5,095 bases of DNA from Jatrophihabitans sp. (lineage in GTDB: Bacteria > Actinomycetota > Actinomycetes > Mycobacteriales > Jatrophihabitantaceae), in the NCBI GenBank assembly GCA_004299665.1, contig SCQZ01000485.1:1-5095 (forward strand). The letters run 5' to 3'. A program made the position numbers and the translations under genes. The notes below the pieces were generated by a model. The model had not been told where the DNA came from. It was given only the letters and a program-made list of their open reading frames with translations, and made no database searches. Shown here piece after piece: positions 1 through 5,095 of this stretch. Each line of letters opens with the position of its first letter. Positions within the stretch are counted from its first letter, which is position 1.

Positions 1-647
<647 letters not shown>

Positions 648-706
648 GGGGTGCGCCTCTCGGGAGGGATCGTGCAGGCAGCGAGGCGCCGCTGGCTCGC
701 GGGTCG

Positions 707-712
707 ATCCTA
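707..712 (-). promoter_or_regulatory. Possible -10 element for gltD
   Basis: On the minus strand TAGGAT fits the TANNNT form of actinobacterial -10 boxes. It would start transcription near base 700, leaving about 53 nt of leader before the gltD GTG. No recognisable -35 lies 16-18 bp upstream, so this is only a candidate. If it is not used, gltD would depend on read-through from sigB-ideR. The leader also contains a short imperfect hairpin (CAGCG/CGCTG arms, around 679-696). Confidence 0.3.
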
Positions 713-720
713 CCGAACCG

Positions 721-750
721 CCGCGGCCGCCCCGGGGCGCAGGACCGCGG
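721..750. terminator. GC-rich nested inverted repeat between ideR and gltD, possible terminator
   Basis: CCGCGG occurs at 721-726 and again at 745-750. Between them lies a perfect 12-bp palindrome, CGCCCCGGGGCG, at 728-739. On either strand this can fold as a strong, slightly asymmetric hairpin. There is no T-run after it, which is common for actinobacterial hairpins of this kind, so termination or attenuation after ideR is plausible but unproven. In GC-rich DNA such palindromes also arise by chance. Confidence 0.35.
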
Positions 751-779
751 CGCTCAGGTCTGCGGCGCTGCGGGCCCGA

Positions 780-1472
780 TCAGCAGGGGCGGACGAAGAT
801 GTGGTCGGTCACGGCGGGGCCCCAGTGGCTCACGGTGCCCTCGGCCTGCACGGCCAGCCCCGCACCGCCGTCGTGCACCGTGATCCGCGCCCCCGGCCGC
901 AGCCCCGCGACGCGCAGCCGGTGCATCAGCTCACGGTCGGGCTGCAACTGCTCGCTGATCCGGTCGACGACCAGCGGACCGGCCGCCTGCGCGGCCGTGG
1001 TCAGCGGCCACAGCGCGCTGGCGTCGTCGGCGGTGCCGAAGGGCAGGCCGAGCTCGTCCAGCCCGGGGATCGGGTTGCCGTGGGGGCAGACCAGGGGCTT
1101 GTCCAGCAGCGCCAGGATGCGCCGTTCCACGGCCTCGCTCATCACGTGCTCCCAGCGGCACGCCTCGACGTGGACGTCCTCCCAGTCCAGGCCGATCACG
1201 TCGGCGAGCAGCCGCTCGGCCAGCCGGTGCTTGCGCATCACCGCCATCGCCCGCCGCCGCCCGGCGTCGGTGAGCTGCAGGTGCCGGTCCCCCGCGACGT
1301 GCACCAGGCCGTCGCGCTCCATGCGCGCGACGGTCTGGCTCACCGTCGGCCCGCTCTGCCCGAGCCGCTCGGCGATCCGGGCGCGCAGCGGGACGACGCC
1401 CTCCTCCTCGAGCTCGTACACCGTCCGCAGGTACATCTCGGTGGTGTCGATGAGGTCGCTGTGGGAACTCAC
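780..1472 (-). CDS. ideR: Iron-dependent transcriptional repressor, DtxR/IdeR family
   Basis: This is a cytoplasmic, Fe(II)-activated DNA-binding dimer; family members repress siderophore and iron-uptake genes and control iron storage. At 230 residues it matches the length I recall for mycobacterial IdeR. Residues 1-64 form the winged helix-turn-helix (TTEMYLRTVYELEEEG, then ARIAERLGQSGPTVSQTVAR as recognition region, then GDRHLQLT). Residues 65-140 form the dimerisation and metal domain. With DtxR numbering shifted by +3, every metal ligand is present: Met13, Cys105, Glu108 and His109 for the primary site, and His82, Glu86 and His101 for the ancillary site. Glu174 and Gln177 in the C-terminal SH3-like domain match DtxR Glu170 and Gln173. 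The start is GTG at 1472, with GGAGG at 1484-1488 and again at 1490-1494. An in-frame ATG at 1512-1514 adds 14 non-family residues and has no ribosome site. The gene lies 72 bp after sigB on the same strand. The protein ends in an unusual terminal Cys. Confidence 0.96.
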   Translation of the reverse strand: MSSHSDLIDTTEMYLRTVYELEEEGVVPLRARIAERLGQSGPTVSQTVARMERDGLVHVAGDRHLQLTDAGRRRAMAVMRKHRLAERLLADVIGLDWEDVHVEACRWEHVMSEAVERRILALLDKPLVCPHGNPIPGLDELGLPFGTADDASALWPLTTAAQAAGPLVVDRISEQLQPDRELMHRLRVAGLRPGARITVHDGGAGLAVQAEGTVSHWGPAVTDHIFVRPC

Positions 1473-1512
1473 GGGGTTGCGTGCCTCCGCCTCCGGCCGG
1501 CCGGTCGCGCCC

Positions 1513-1518
1513 ATCGTA
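1513..1518 (-). promoter_or_regulatory. Possible internal -10 element for ideR
   Basis: On the minus strand TACGAT sits in the sigB-ideR spacer and fits TANNNT. The predicted transcript start would be near 1506, about 34 nt before the ideR GTG and downstream of the alternative ATG at 1514, which agrees with the GTG being the true start. The best -35 (CTGCGA, 1535-1540, 16-bp spacer) matches only half of TTGACA. No 19-bp iron box of the TTAGGTTAGGCTAACCTAA type was seen here. Confidence 0.35.
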
Positions 1519-1544
1519 AGGGGCCCGGCCGCGGTCGCAGCTGA

Positions 1545-2702
1545 TCAGACGAGGAAGTCGCGCAGCGCCTGGGCACGGGACGGGTGGCGCAGCTTGGCCA
1601 TCGTCTCGCGCTCGATCTGGCGGATCCGCTCGCGCGACAGCTTGAACTCGCGCCCGATCTCGTCGAGCGTCTTGGGCTGCCCGCCGTCCAGGCCGTAACG
1701 CATCCGCACCACCGCCGCCTCCCGCGAACCGAGGGACTCCAGCACGTCGCGCAACTGCGAGCGCATCAACTGTTCCTCGACGGTCGTCTCGGCGGCCACC
1801 GAGGCCCGCTCGTCGGCGATGAAGTCGCCCAGCGAGGCGTCGTCGTCGGCACCGACGGTCTGGTCGAGGCTGACCAGGTCGCGGGACAGGTCGATCAGCT
1901 CGCGGACCCGCTCCTCGGAGATGTCCAGTTCGCCGGCCAGTTCGGCGTGACTGATCTCGCGCCCGAACTGCTGGCTCAGCTCGCGCCGGATGCGCTGCAG
2001 CTTGTTCACCTGCTCGACCAGGTGGACCGGCAACCGGATCGTGCGCGCCTGGTCGGCCATGGCCCGGCTGATCGCCTGACGGATCCACCACGTCGCGTAG
2101 GTGGAGAACTTGAACCCCTTGGTGTAGTCGAACTTCTCCACGGCGCGGATCAGCCCGACGTTGCCCTCCTGGATGAGGTCCAGGAACGGCATGCCGTGGC
2201 CGGTATAGCGCTTGGCCAGGGACACGACCAGCCGCAGGTTCGCGCGCAGCAGGTGGTCCTTCGCGCGGCGACCGTCCGCGACGATCGCGCTCAGTTCGCG
2301 CTTGCGGGTGACGCCGACACGCCGCTCGGTCGCCAGCAGGTGCTCGGCGTACAGCCCGGCCTCGATCCGCTTGGCGAGTTCGACCTCCTGCACCGCGTTG
2401 AGCAGCGGCACCTTGCCGATCTCGTTCAGGTACACCCGGACCAGGTCGGCCGAGGCGGCAACCTCGTCGAGGTCCGCGGGGCGCTCCGGGTCGGTGACGG
2501 TGTCGTCGCGGACGGGGGTCTGCTCGTCCGGTGAGGCCGGCCGCAGCGCGGGCTCGGGCGCGGCTTCGGCCGGTCCCGCGGTGCGGGTGGCGCGGGCGCT
2601 GCGGTGCGCGCGCGTGGACAGGTGCGGCTCGGCCGATGCCGACCGTGCGGAACTCCTGCGACTTGCTGTGGCGCGGGAGGAGGCACTGCGTGAAGTAGTC
2701 AC
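1545..2702 (-). CDS. sigB: RNA polymerase sigma factor, sigma-70 group 2 (SigB type)
   Basis: This is an alternative, primary-like sigma factor that directs RNA polymerase to promoters in stress or stationary phase. With the GTG start at 2702 it has 385 residues. Region 1.2 covers about 86-123 (DLVRVYLNEIGKVPLLNA). Region 2 covers about 151-228, with core-binding DLIQEGNVGLIRAVEKFDY and -10 recognition in FKFSTYATWWIRQA. Region 3 covers about 229-300. Region 4 covers about 308-385, with the -35 helix-turn-helix in TLDEIGREFKLSRERIRQIE. It lacks the long N-terminus of principal sigma factors such as HrdB/SigA, and the ideR neighbour supports SigB. Residues 1-43 are rich in Arg, Ser and Ala (nine Arg, one acidic residue) and probably disordered. 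GAGGGTGG at 2712-2719 lies 9 nt before the GTG. An in-frame ATG at 2754-2756 would give 403 residues. The M. tuberculosis homologue is about 323 residues, so the N-terminal extension is longer here. A principal-type role cannot be fully excluded. Confidence 0.93.
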   Translation of the reverse strand: MTTSRSASSRATASRRSSARSASAEPHLSTRAHRSARATRTAGPAEAAPEPALRPASPDEQTPVRDDTVTDPERPADLDEVAASADLVRVYLNEIGKVPLLNAVQEVELAKRIEAGLYAEHLLATERRVGVTRKRELSAIVADGRRAKDHLLRANLRLVVSLAKRYTGHGMPFLDLIQEGNVGLIRAVEKFDYTKGFKFSTYATWWIRQAISRAMADQARTIRLPVHLVEQVNKLQRIRRELSQQFGREISHAELAGELDISEERVRELIDLSRDLVSLDQTVGADDDASLGDFIADERASVAAETTVEEQLMRSQLRDVLESLGSREAAVVRMRYGLDGGQPKTLDEIGREFKLSRERIRQIERETMAKLRHPSRAQALRDFLV

Positions 2703-2711
2703 GATCGAAAA

Positions 2712-2719
2712 CCACCCTC
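2712..2719 (-). promoter_or_regulatory. Ribosome binding site deciding the sigB start
   Basis: On the minus strand GAGGGTGG precedes GTG (2700-2702) by 9 nt. The two other in-frame starts, TTG at 2763-2765 and ATG at 2754-2756, have no spaced Shine-Dalgarno sequence, and the predicted transcript start falls on or next to the ATG. This makes GTG 2702 the likely main start. Confidence 0.6.
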
Positions 2720-2763
2720 GAGATCGGAGCCCGGCGGGGTCTGCCGGAGTGCTCATCCTTACC

Positions 2764-2791
2764 AACGGCCCGTACCGTGTCCGGTGTTCCC
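2764..2791 (-). promoter_or_regulatory. ECF-type (SigE/SigH/SigR-like) promoter of sigB
   Basis: On the minus strand GGGAACA (2785-2791) is separated by 17 bp from CGTT (2764-2767). This fits the GGAAYA, 16-20 bp, CGTT pattern known for mycobacterial SigH/SigE and streptomycete SigR promoters. Transcription would start near 2756-2757. That M. tuberculosis sigB is transcribed by ECF sigma factors is established; that this promoter acts likewise is inference. It would place sigB, and probably ideR, under envelope or thiol-oxidative stress control. Confidence 0.65.
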
Positions 2792-2850
2792 GCAGCCCGC
2801 GGATTCTGCGCCGTTTCTGCTCAGTCGCGGCTCAGATGCTTACCCGCTTC

Positions 2851-3318
2851 TCACGTGCGGCGCACCGCTGCGCCCGGTGTACCGCCGCCCGCCCCGGTGT
2901 GCACCAGGACCGTGACGGGTCCGTCGTTCACCAGGCTGACCTGCATGTCCGCCCCGAACACGCCGGTCCGGACCGGCACCCCGAGGTCGCGCAGCGTGGC
3001 CACGACGTTCGCGACGAGGGGTTCGGCGACCGGCCCCGGGGCCGCGGCCGACCAGGTGGGGCGCCGGCCCCGGCGGGTGTCGCCGTAGACGGTGAACTGG
3101 CTGACGACCAGGACGGCGCTGCAGGGGTGATCCAGGACGCATTCCTGCCCGCGCAGGATGCGCAGTCCGGCTATCTTGCGGGCCATGGCCCGGGCGTCCG
3201 GCCCGGTGTCGCCGTGCGCCACCCCCACCAGCGCGAGCAGCCCGGAGCCGATCTCGGCGACGACGTGGCCGGCCACCGCGACCGAGGCCGAACTCACGCG
3301 CTGGAGCACGGCGCGCAT
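2851..3318 (-). CDS. dtd: D-aminoacyl-tRNA deacylase
   Basis: This cytoplasmic homodimeric enzyme hydrolyses the ester bond of D-aminoacyl-tRNAs (and mischarged Gly-tRNA-Ala), which keeps D-amino acids and misacylated glycine out of protein synthesis. The protein has 155 residues against about 145 in E. coli. It begins with the family start MRAVLQRVSSASV. It carries the active-site motif SQFT at 73-76 followed by YGDTRRGRRPTW (78-89), the GVPV turn at 113-116 that matches the cross-subunit Gly-cisPro motif, and FGADMQVSLVNDGPVT at 121-136. The last 19 residues (Gly/Thr/Arg-rich) are a non-conserved tail. ATG at 3318 is chosen by this homology although no good ribosome site precedes it. An in-frame ATG at 3396 would add 26 basic residues of no family likeness. 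The gene is divergent from the DUF3099 gene and lies 148 bp upstream of sigB on the same strand. Confidence 0.94.
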   Translation of the reverse strand: MRAVLQRVSSASVAVAGHVVAEIGSGLLALVGVAHGDTGPDARAMARKIAGLRILRGQECVLDHPCSAVLVVSQFTVYGDTRRGRRPTWSAAAPGPVAEPLVANVVATLRDLGVPVRTGVFGADMQVSLVNDGPVTVLVHTGAGGGTPGAAVRRT

Positions 3319-3410
3319 CAGAGCGGGGCCGTTTCGAGGTCTGCGGGCACGTCGGTATTGTCGGGCACGACGCGGCGCGCCGGACGGCGTGTCCATGGTG
3401 GGCGAATCGG

Positions 3411-3419
3411 TGTAAGACT
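3411..3419 (+). promoter_or_regulatory. Possible extended -10 for a leaderless DUF3099 transcript
   Basis: TGTAAGACT has the extended -10 shape (TGN followed by AAGACT, keeping the A2, A4 and T6 positions of TATAAT). It ends 6 nt before the ATG at 3426, so transcription would begin at or beside the start codon. No Shine-Dalgarno sequence is visible, which agrees with a leaderless message. The -35 is poor (TGTCCA, 3390-3395). Confidence 0.35.
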
Positions 3420-3425
3420 GGACCT

Positions 3426-3749
3426 ATGCGGCGCAGCCGGTCGGATCAGCCGTTGCTCATCACATCGGCGCCGGAGAACCCCGATGTCGAGTTCGAACAC
3501 CGGCGGCGCAGGTACGCGATCATGATGGCCGGCCGTGCCGTCGCCGTCGTCGCTGCGGCGCTGACCTACCACGTCTCACTCTGGCTGGCCATCGCCTTCC
3601 TGGTCGCCGGCGCGATCCTGCCGTGGTCGGCGGTCATCCTGGCCAACGACGGCCCGCCGAGGCGGGGCTCGCACCCCGGGTACGCGGGCGGCTCGGGAGA
3701 GAGGTCGCTGTCCGCCTCCGACCGGCAGGACCGGACGGTCGACGGCTGA
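3426..3749 (+). CDS. Small two-helix membrane protein, DUF3099-like
   Basis: The product has 107 residues and no known function. A short N-terminal part (LLITSAPENPDVEFE) leads into a basic cluster, HRRRRY, at residues 25-30. Two hydrophobic helices follow at about 31-48 and 52-73, then ILANDGPPRRG and a polar, charged tail to residue 107. The LITSA-like start, the RRRRY anchor, the helix pair and the AVILAN ending resemble DUF3099, a family common in actinobacteria; this is recognition from memory, not a search. With the Arg cluster before helix 1, the positive-inside rule suggests both termini face the cytoplasm with a very short outer loop. The gene is transcribed away from dtd and runs toward the DUF3039 gene, 34 bp downstream. 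No Shine-Dalgarno sequence precedes the ATG, so translation may be leaderless. A role in the envelope or in stress is only suggested by its neighbours. Confidence 0.8.
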   Translation: MRRSRSDQPLLITSAPENPDVEFEHRRRRYAIMMAGRAVAVVAAALTYHVSLWLAIAFLVAGAILPWSAVILANDGPPRRGSHPGYAGGSGERSLSASDRQDRTVDG

Positions 3750-3774
3750 CACCCCCCGTCGTGGCGGGCACAAT
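3746..3774 (+). promoter_or_regulatory. Housekeeping-type promoter of the DUF3039 gene
   Basis: CTGACA (3746-3751) and CACAAT (3769-3774) are 17 bp apart and match TTGACA and TATAAT at five and four of six positions. The -35 overlaps the TGA stop of the preceding gene (3747-3749). Transcription would start near 3781-3782, two or three bases before the ATG at 3784, giving an almost leaderless message. This would let the gene be expressed independently of the DUF3099 gene. Confidence 0.5.
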
Positions 3775-3783
3775 GGAACCACG

Positions 3784-4068
3784 ATGACCGACCACCACGG
3801 ATCCGATGCGATGACTCCCACCGCGATGACGCCCACCGCGATGACCTCGACCCGGACGCTGCCGCGCGAATCGCCGAGCACGTCGGACACCGACACCGGC
3901 GACGAACTGTTCCACTACGTGCGCAAGTCCAAGATCGCCGAGAGCGCGGTCATGGGCACCATGGTCGAGGCGCTGTGCGGCGAGATCTTCCCGGTCACGA
4001 AGGCGCCCAAGCCGGGATCGCCGGTGTGCCCGCGCTGCAAGGAGATCTACGAGTCACTGGCGTCCTGA
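3784..4068 (+). CDS. Small Cys-containing protein, DUF3039-like, putative zinc binder
   Basis: The product has 94 residues and no known function. Residues 1-38 are low-complexity (Thr, Ser, Pro, Asp), with a three-fold AMTPT repeat. The conserved part begins at about residue 40: DELFHYVRKSKIAESAVMG, then ALCGEIF, then PVCPRCKEIYESL. His44, Cys65, Cys82 and Cys85 could form a single zinc site, with the CPRC knuckle typical of zinc ribbons; the metal is inferred. The HYVRK, ALCG and CPxCKEIYE pattern is what I recall for DUF3039, an actinobacterial family found near sigB-ideR in mycobacteria. No membrane segment or catalytic motif is seen. ATG at 3784 has only a weak GGAA before it. ATG codons at 3811, 3826 and 3841 are in frame, and all four starts keep the conserved domain. 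The 3' end overlaps yihY on the other strand by 22 bp. Confidence 0.85.
   Translation: MTDHHGSDAMTPTAMTPTAMTSTRTLPRESPSTSDTDTGDELFHYVRKSKIAESAVMGTMVEALCGEIFPVTKAPKPGSPVCPRCKEIYESLAS
3808..3852 (+). repeat. Three 15-bp tandem repeats, each with an in-frame ATG
   Basis: The units at 3808-3822, 3823-3837 and 3838-3852 share GCGATGAC and end in ACC. The first two differ by one base and the third is more diverged. They encode AMTPT, AMTPT and AMTST near the start of the DUF3039-like protein. Because the unit is 15 bp, gain or loss of units would keep the reading frame. Confidence 0.85.
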
Positions 4069-5000
4069 GCATGCTCGGGGGGCACCTGCTGCCAGCCGCC
4101 GCGCAGCACGCGCGGCGGCCGGACCGGTGAGGGCCATGCCGTCTCGATCGCCGCGTTGAACTCGGCCCCCAGCAGCACGCCGAGCGCGAGGACGAAGAAG
4201 TACAGCAGCGCGGCGATGGGGGCGGCGAGCGTCCCGTAGGCGTGGTTGTGGGCCAGGATGAAGTGGATGTAGTTGCGCAGCGCCAACGAGCCGGTCAGGA
4301 AGACCGCCATCGCCAAGATCGCCCCGGGCGCCCCGCGGCGCCACGGCAACCGCCGCGGTGGGGCCAGGTGGTACAGGGTCGTCAGCCCCAGCAGCAGCAA
4401 GATCACCAGCAACGGGTAGTACCCCACGGTCACCAGGCGGCTGACCAACCGGTGCCAGCGCTGCGGGAAGGAACGCACCAGCAGGTCCGGGCCGAGCACC
4501 ATCATCGGCAGCACGATCACCCCGAACAGCACCGATCCGAGGAACAGCCCGAGCGCGAGCAACCGGCTGTGCACGGCGCCGCGCAGGTCCCGCATCCCGT
4601 ACGCGATCGTGATGGTGTTGACGAAGGTCGAGGTCGCCGACGAGCCGGCCCACAGCGCGACGACGAAGGCCAGGCTGATGATGTCCGCGCGGCCGCCGTA
4701 GAGCACCTCGTGCAGCATCGGGTGGATGACCTCGTCGGAGACCGTGGTGCTGAAGGCCTTGCCGAGGGTTCGTTCGAGCTGGGTCTCGGCCCGCGCGACC
4801 GTGGTGCCACCGAACAGCCGCGAGACGTAGCCCAACGTCGCGATCAGCGCCAGGAACAGCGACGGCAGGCTCAGCAACTGCCAGAAGGCCGCCTCCGCGG
4901 ACAGCCCGAGGACGCGATCGTGCCAGGCGGCGGCGACGGTCCGCCGCAGCAGGACGGGCAGGGCACGCACCGCCCGCACCGTCCGCCGTCCGACCGCCAC
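4047..5000 (-). CDS. YihY/BrkB-family integral membrane protein
   Basis: This is a 317-residue inner-membrane protein of a family with no settled function; some members were once wrongly called ribonuclease BN. After a basic N-terminus with several Arg (residues 5-29), six hydrophobic segments can be seen at about 36-59, 107-133, 147-174, 189-213, 226-248 and 256-282. Family signatures include LSAEAAFWQLLSLPSLFLAL in helix 1, the small-residue AGSSATSTFVNTITIAYG in helix 2, and YGTLAAPIAALLYFFVLALG followed by LLGAEFNAAIE in helix 6. The C-terminal 30 residues are polar. GTG at 5000 gives a sensible N-terminus, but GTG codons at 4979 and 4970 are also possible, no strong ribosome site is visible, and the frame stays open to the window edge. 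The stop lies inside the convergent DUF3039 gene. A counterpart sits near sigB in M. tuberculosis (from memory, Rv2707). Confidence 0.9.
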   Translation of the reverse strand: MAVGRRTVRAVRALPVLLRRTVAAAWHDRVLGLSAEAAFWQLLSLPSLFLALIATLGYVSRLFGGTTVARAETQLERTLGKAFSTTVSDEVIHPMLHEVLYGGRADIISLAFVVALWAGSSATSTFVNTITIAYGMRDLRGAVHSRLLALGLFLGSVLFGVIVLPMMVLGPDLLVRSFPQRWHRLVSRLVTVGYYPLLVILLLLGLTTLYHLAPPRRLPWRRGAPGAILAMAVFLTGSLALRNYIHFILAHNHAYGTLAAPIAALLYFFVLALGVLLGAEFNAAIETAWPSPVRPPRVLRGGWQQVPPEHAQDASDS

Positions 5001-5095
5001 GACACCACAGTCTGCCCAGGTGTGCGCCCGAGTCGGGGGAGCGCGCGCCGACGCGGCCGCGGCCGGCGATGGCTGCGACGACGGCTCCGACGACG
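5001..5095. other. Upstream region of yihY; possible start of a divergent gene at 5069
   Basis: This 95-bp stretch precedes yihY on the minus strand. On the plus strand an ATG at 5069 opens a frame (MAATTAPTT) that runs off the window, and it could be a divergent gene start. Its only purine-rich element, GGGGGAG at 5036-5042, is too far away (26 nt) to be a normal ribosome site. All three minus-strand frames are also open here, so the 3' end of another minus-strand gene cannot be excluded. CAGACT on the minus strand (5009-5014), 8 nt before the yihY GTG, is a weak -10 candidate. Confidence 0.3.

Larger units (their letters stand above)
2703..2850. other. Intergenic region between dtd and sigB
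   Basis: This 148-bp spacer holds the ECF-type promoter, the sigB leader and ribosome site, and no gene of its own. Upstream of the promoter, GCTCAG occurs twice (2819-2824 and 2830-2835) with an 11-bp period, about one helical turn, which could be an activator site or chance. No clear terminator for dtd is visible, so sigB may also receive read-through from dtd. Confidence 0.5.

Noticed and set aside
1473..1514. Longer ideR start at ATG 1514
   Set aside because: The 14 extra residues do not resemble the family N-terminus and there is no ribosome site. GTG 1472 has GGAGG upstream and gives 230 residues, the IdeR length.
931..2715. Long minus-strand open frame (594 codons) over sigB and ideR
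   Set aside because: It is a shifted frame of two genuine genes. Its translation is Arg/Pro/Ala-rich and low in complexity, while the sigB and ideR frames show intact conserved domains.
1473..2850. IdeR iron box near ideR or sigB
   Set aside because: I looked for a TTAGGTTAGGCTAACCTAA-like 19-mer in both spacers and saw nothing close, so autoregulation by IdeR is not claimed.
3319..3396. Longer dtd start at ATG 3396
   Set aside because: Dtd proteins begin at MRAVLQRV or close to it. The extra 26 residues are basic, low in complexity and unsupported by a ribosome site.
1584..3525. Plus-strand open frames at 1584-2534 and 2212-3525
   Set aside because: They are antisense to sigB and dtd, show no recognisable domain and have the composition of GC-driven shadow frames.
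4054..4810. Minus-strand open frames in other phases of the yihY region
   Set aside because: The 4047-5000 frame has six hydrophobic helices and YihY motifs; the others are Arg/Ala/Pro-rich shifted readings.

Overview
The window looks like ordinary chromosome from a high-GC actinobacterium (Actinomycetota). The base composition, the GC-rich third codon positions and the gene set all agree. The best marker is a group 2 sigma factor (SigB type) directly followed by an iron-dependent DtxR-family repressor (IdeR type), an arrangement known from mycobacteria and corynebacteria. Genus cannot be told from the sequence. No insertion sequence, phage gene, CRISPR array, tRNA or rRNA is visible.

Layout, left to right. 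Bases 1-647 (minus) hold the N-terminal 215 codons of gltD, the NADPH-dependent glutamate synthase small subunit, cut by the window edge. Bases 648-779 are a spacer with a GC-rich hairpin and a weak promoter candidate. Bases 780-1472 (minus) are ideR and 1545-2702 (minus) are sigB, 72 bp apart and probably cotranscribed. Bases 2703-2850 carry a good ECF-type promoter for sigB (GGGAACA, 17 bp, CGTT). Bases 2851-3318 (minus) are dtd, a D-aminoacyl-tRNA deacylase. A 107-bp divergent spacer leads to two small plus-strand genes: a two-helix membrane protein resembling DUF3099 (3426-3749) and a small Cys-containing protein resembling DUF3039 (3784-4068). The second has its own promoter candidate that overlaps the stop codon of the first. 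Bases 4047-5000 (minus) encode a YihY/BrkB-family membrane protein whose 3' end overlaps that of the DUF3039 gene by 22 bp. Bases 5001-5095 hold no gene that can be assigned with confidence.

Together the centre reads as a stress and iron control locus. An alternative sigma factor appears to be switched on by an ECF sigma factor of the SigE/SigH/SigR kind and is coupled to the main iron repressor. It is flanked by a translation-quality enzyme (Dtd), two small proteins of unknown function and a membrane protein of unknown function. From memory, yihY-, DUF3039- and DUF3099-type genes also lie next to sigB-ideR in Mycobacterium tuberculosis (Rv2707-Rv2711), so this is probably an old conserved neighbourhood and not an acquired island. 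The least understood parts, and the best candidates for new biology, are the DUF3099/DUF3039 pair, the possible dual start of sigB, the tandem repeats with repeated ATG codons at the start of the DUF3039 gene, and the separation of gltD from any upstream gltB.
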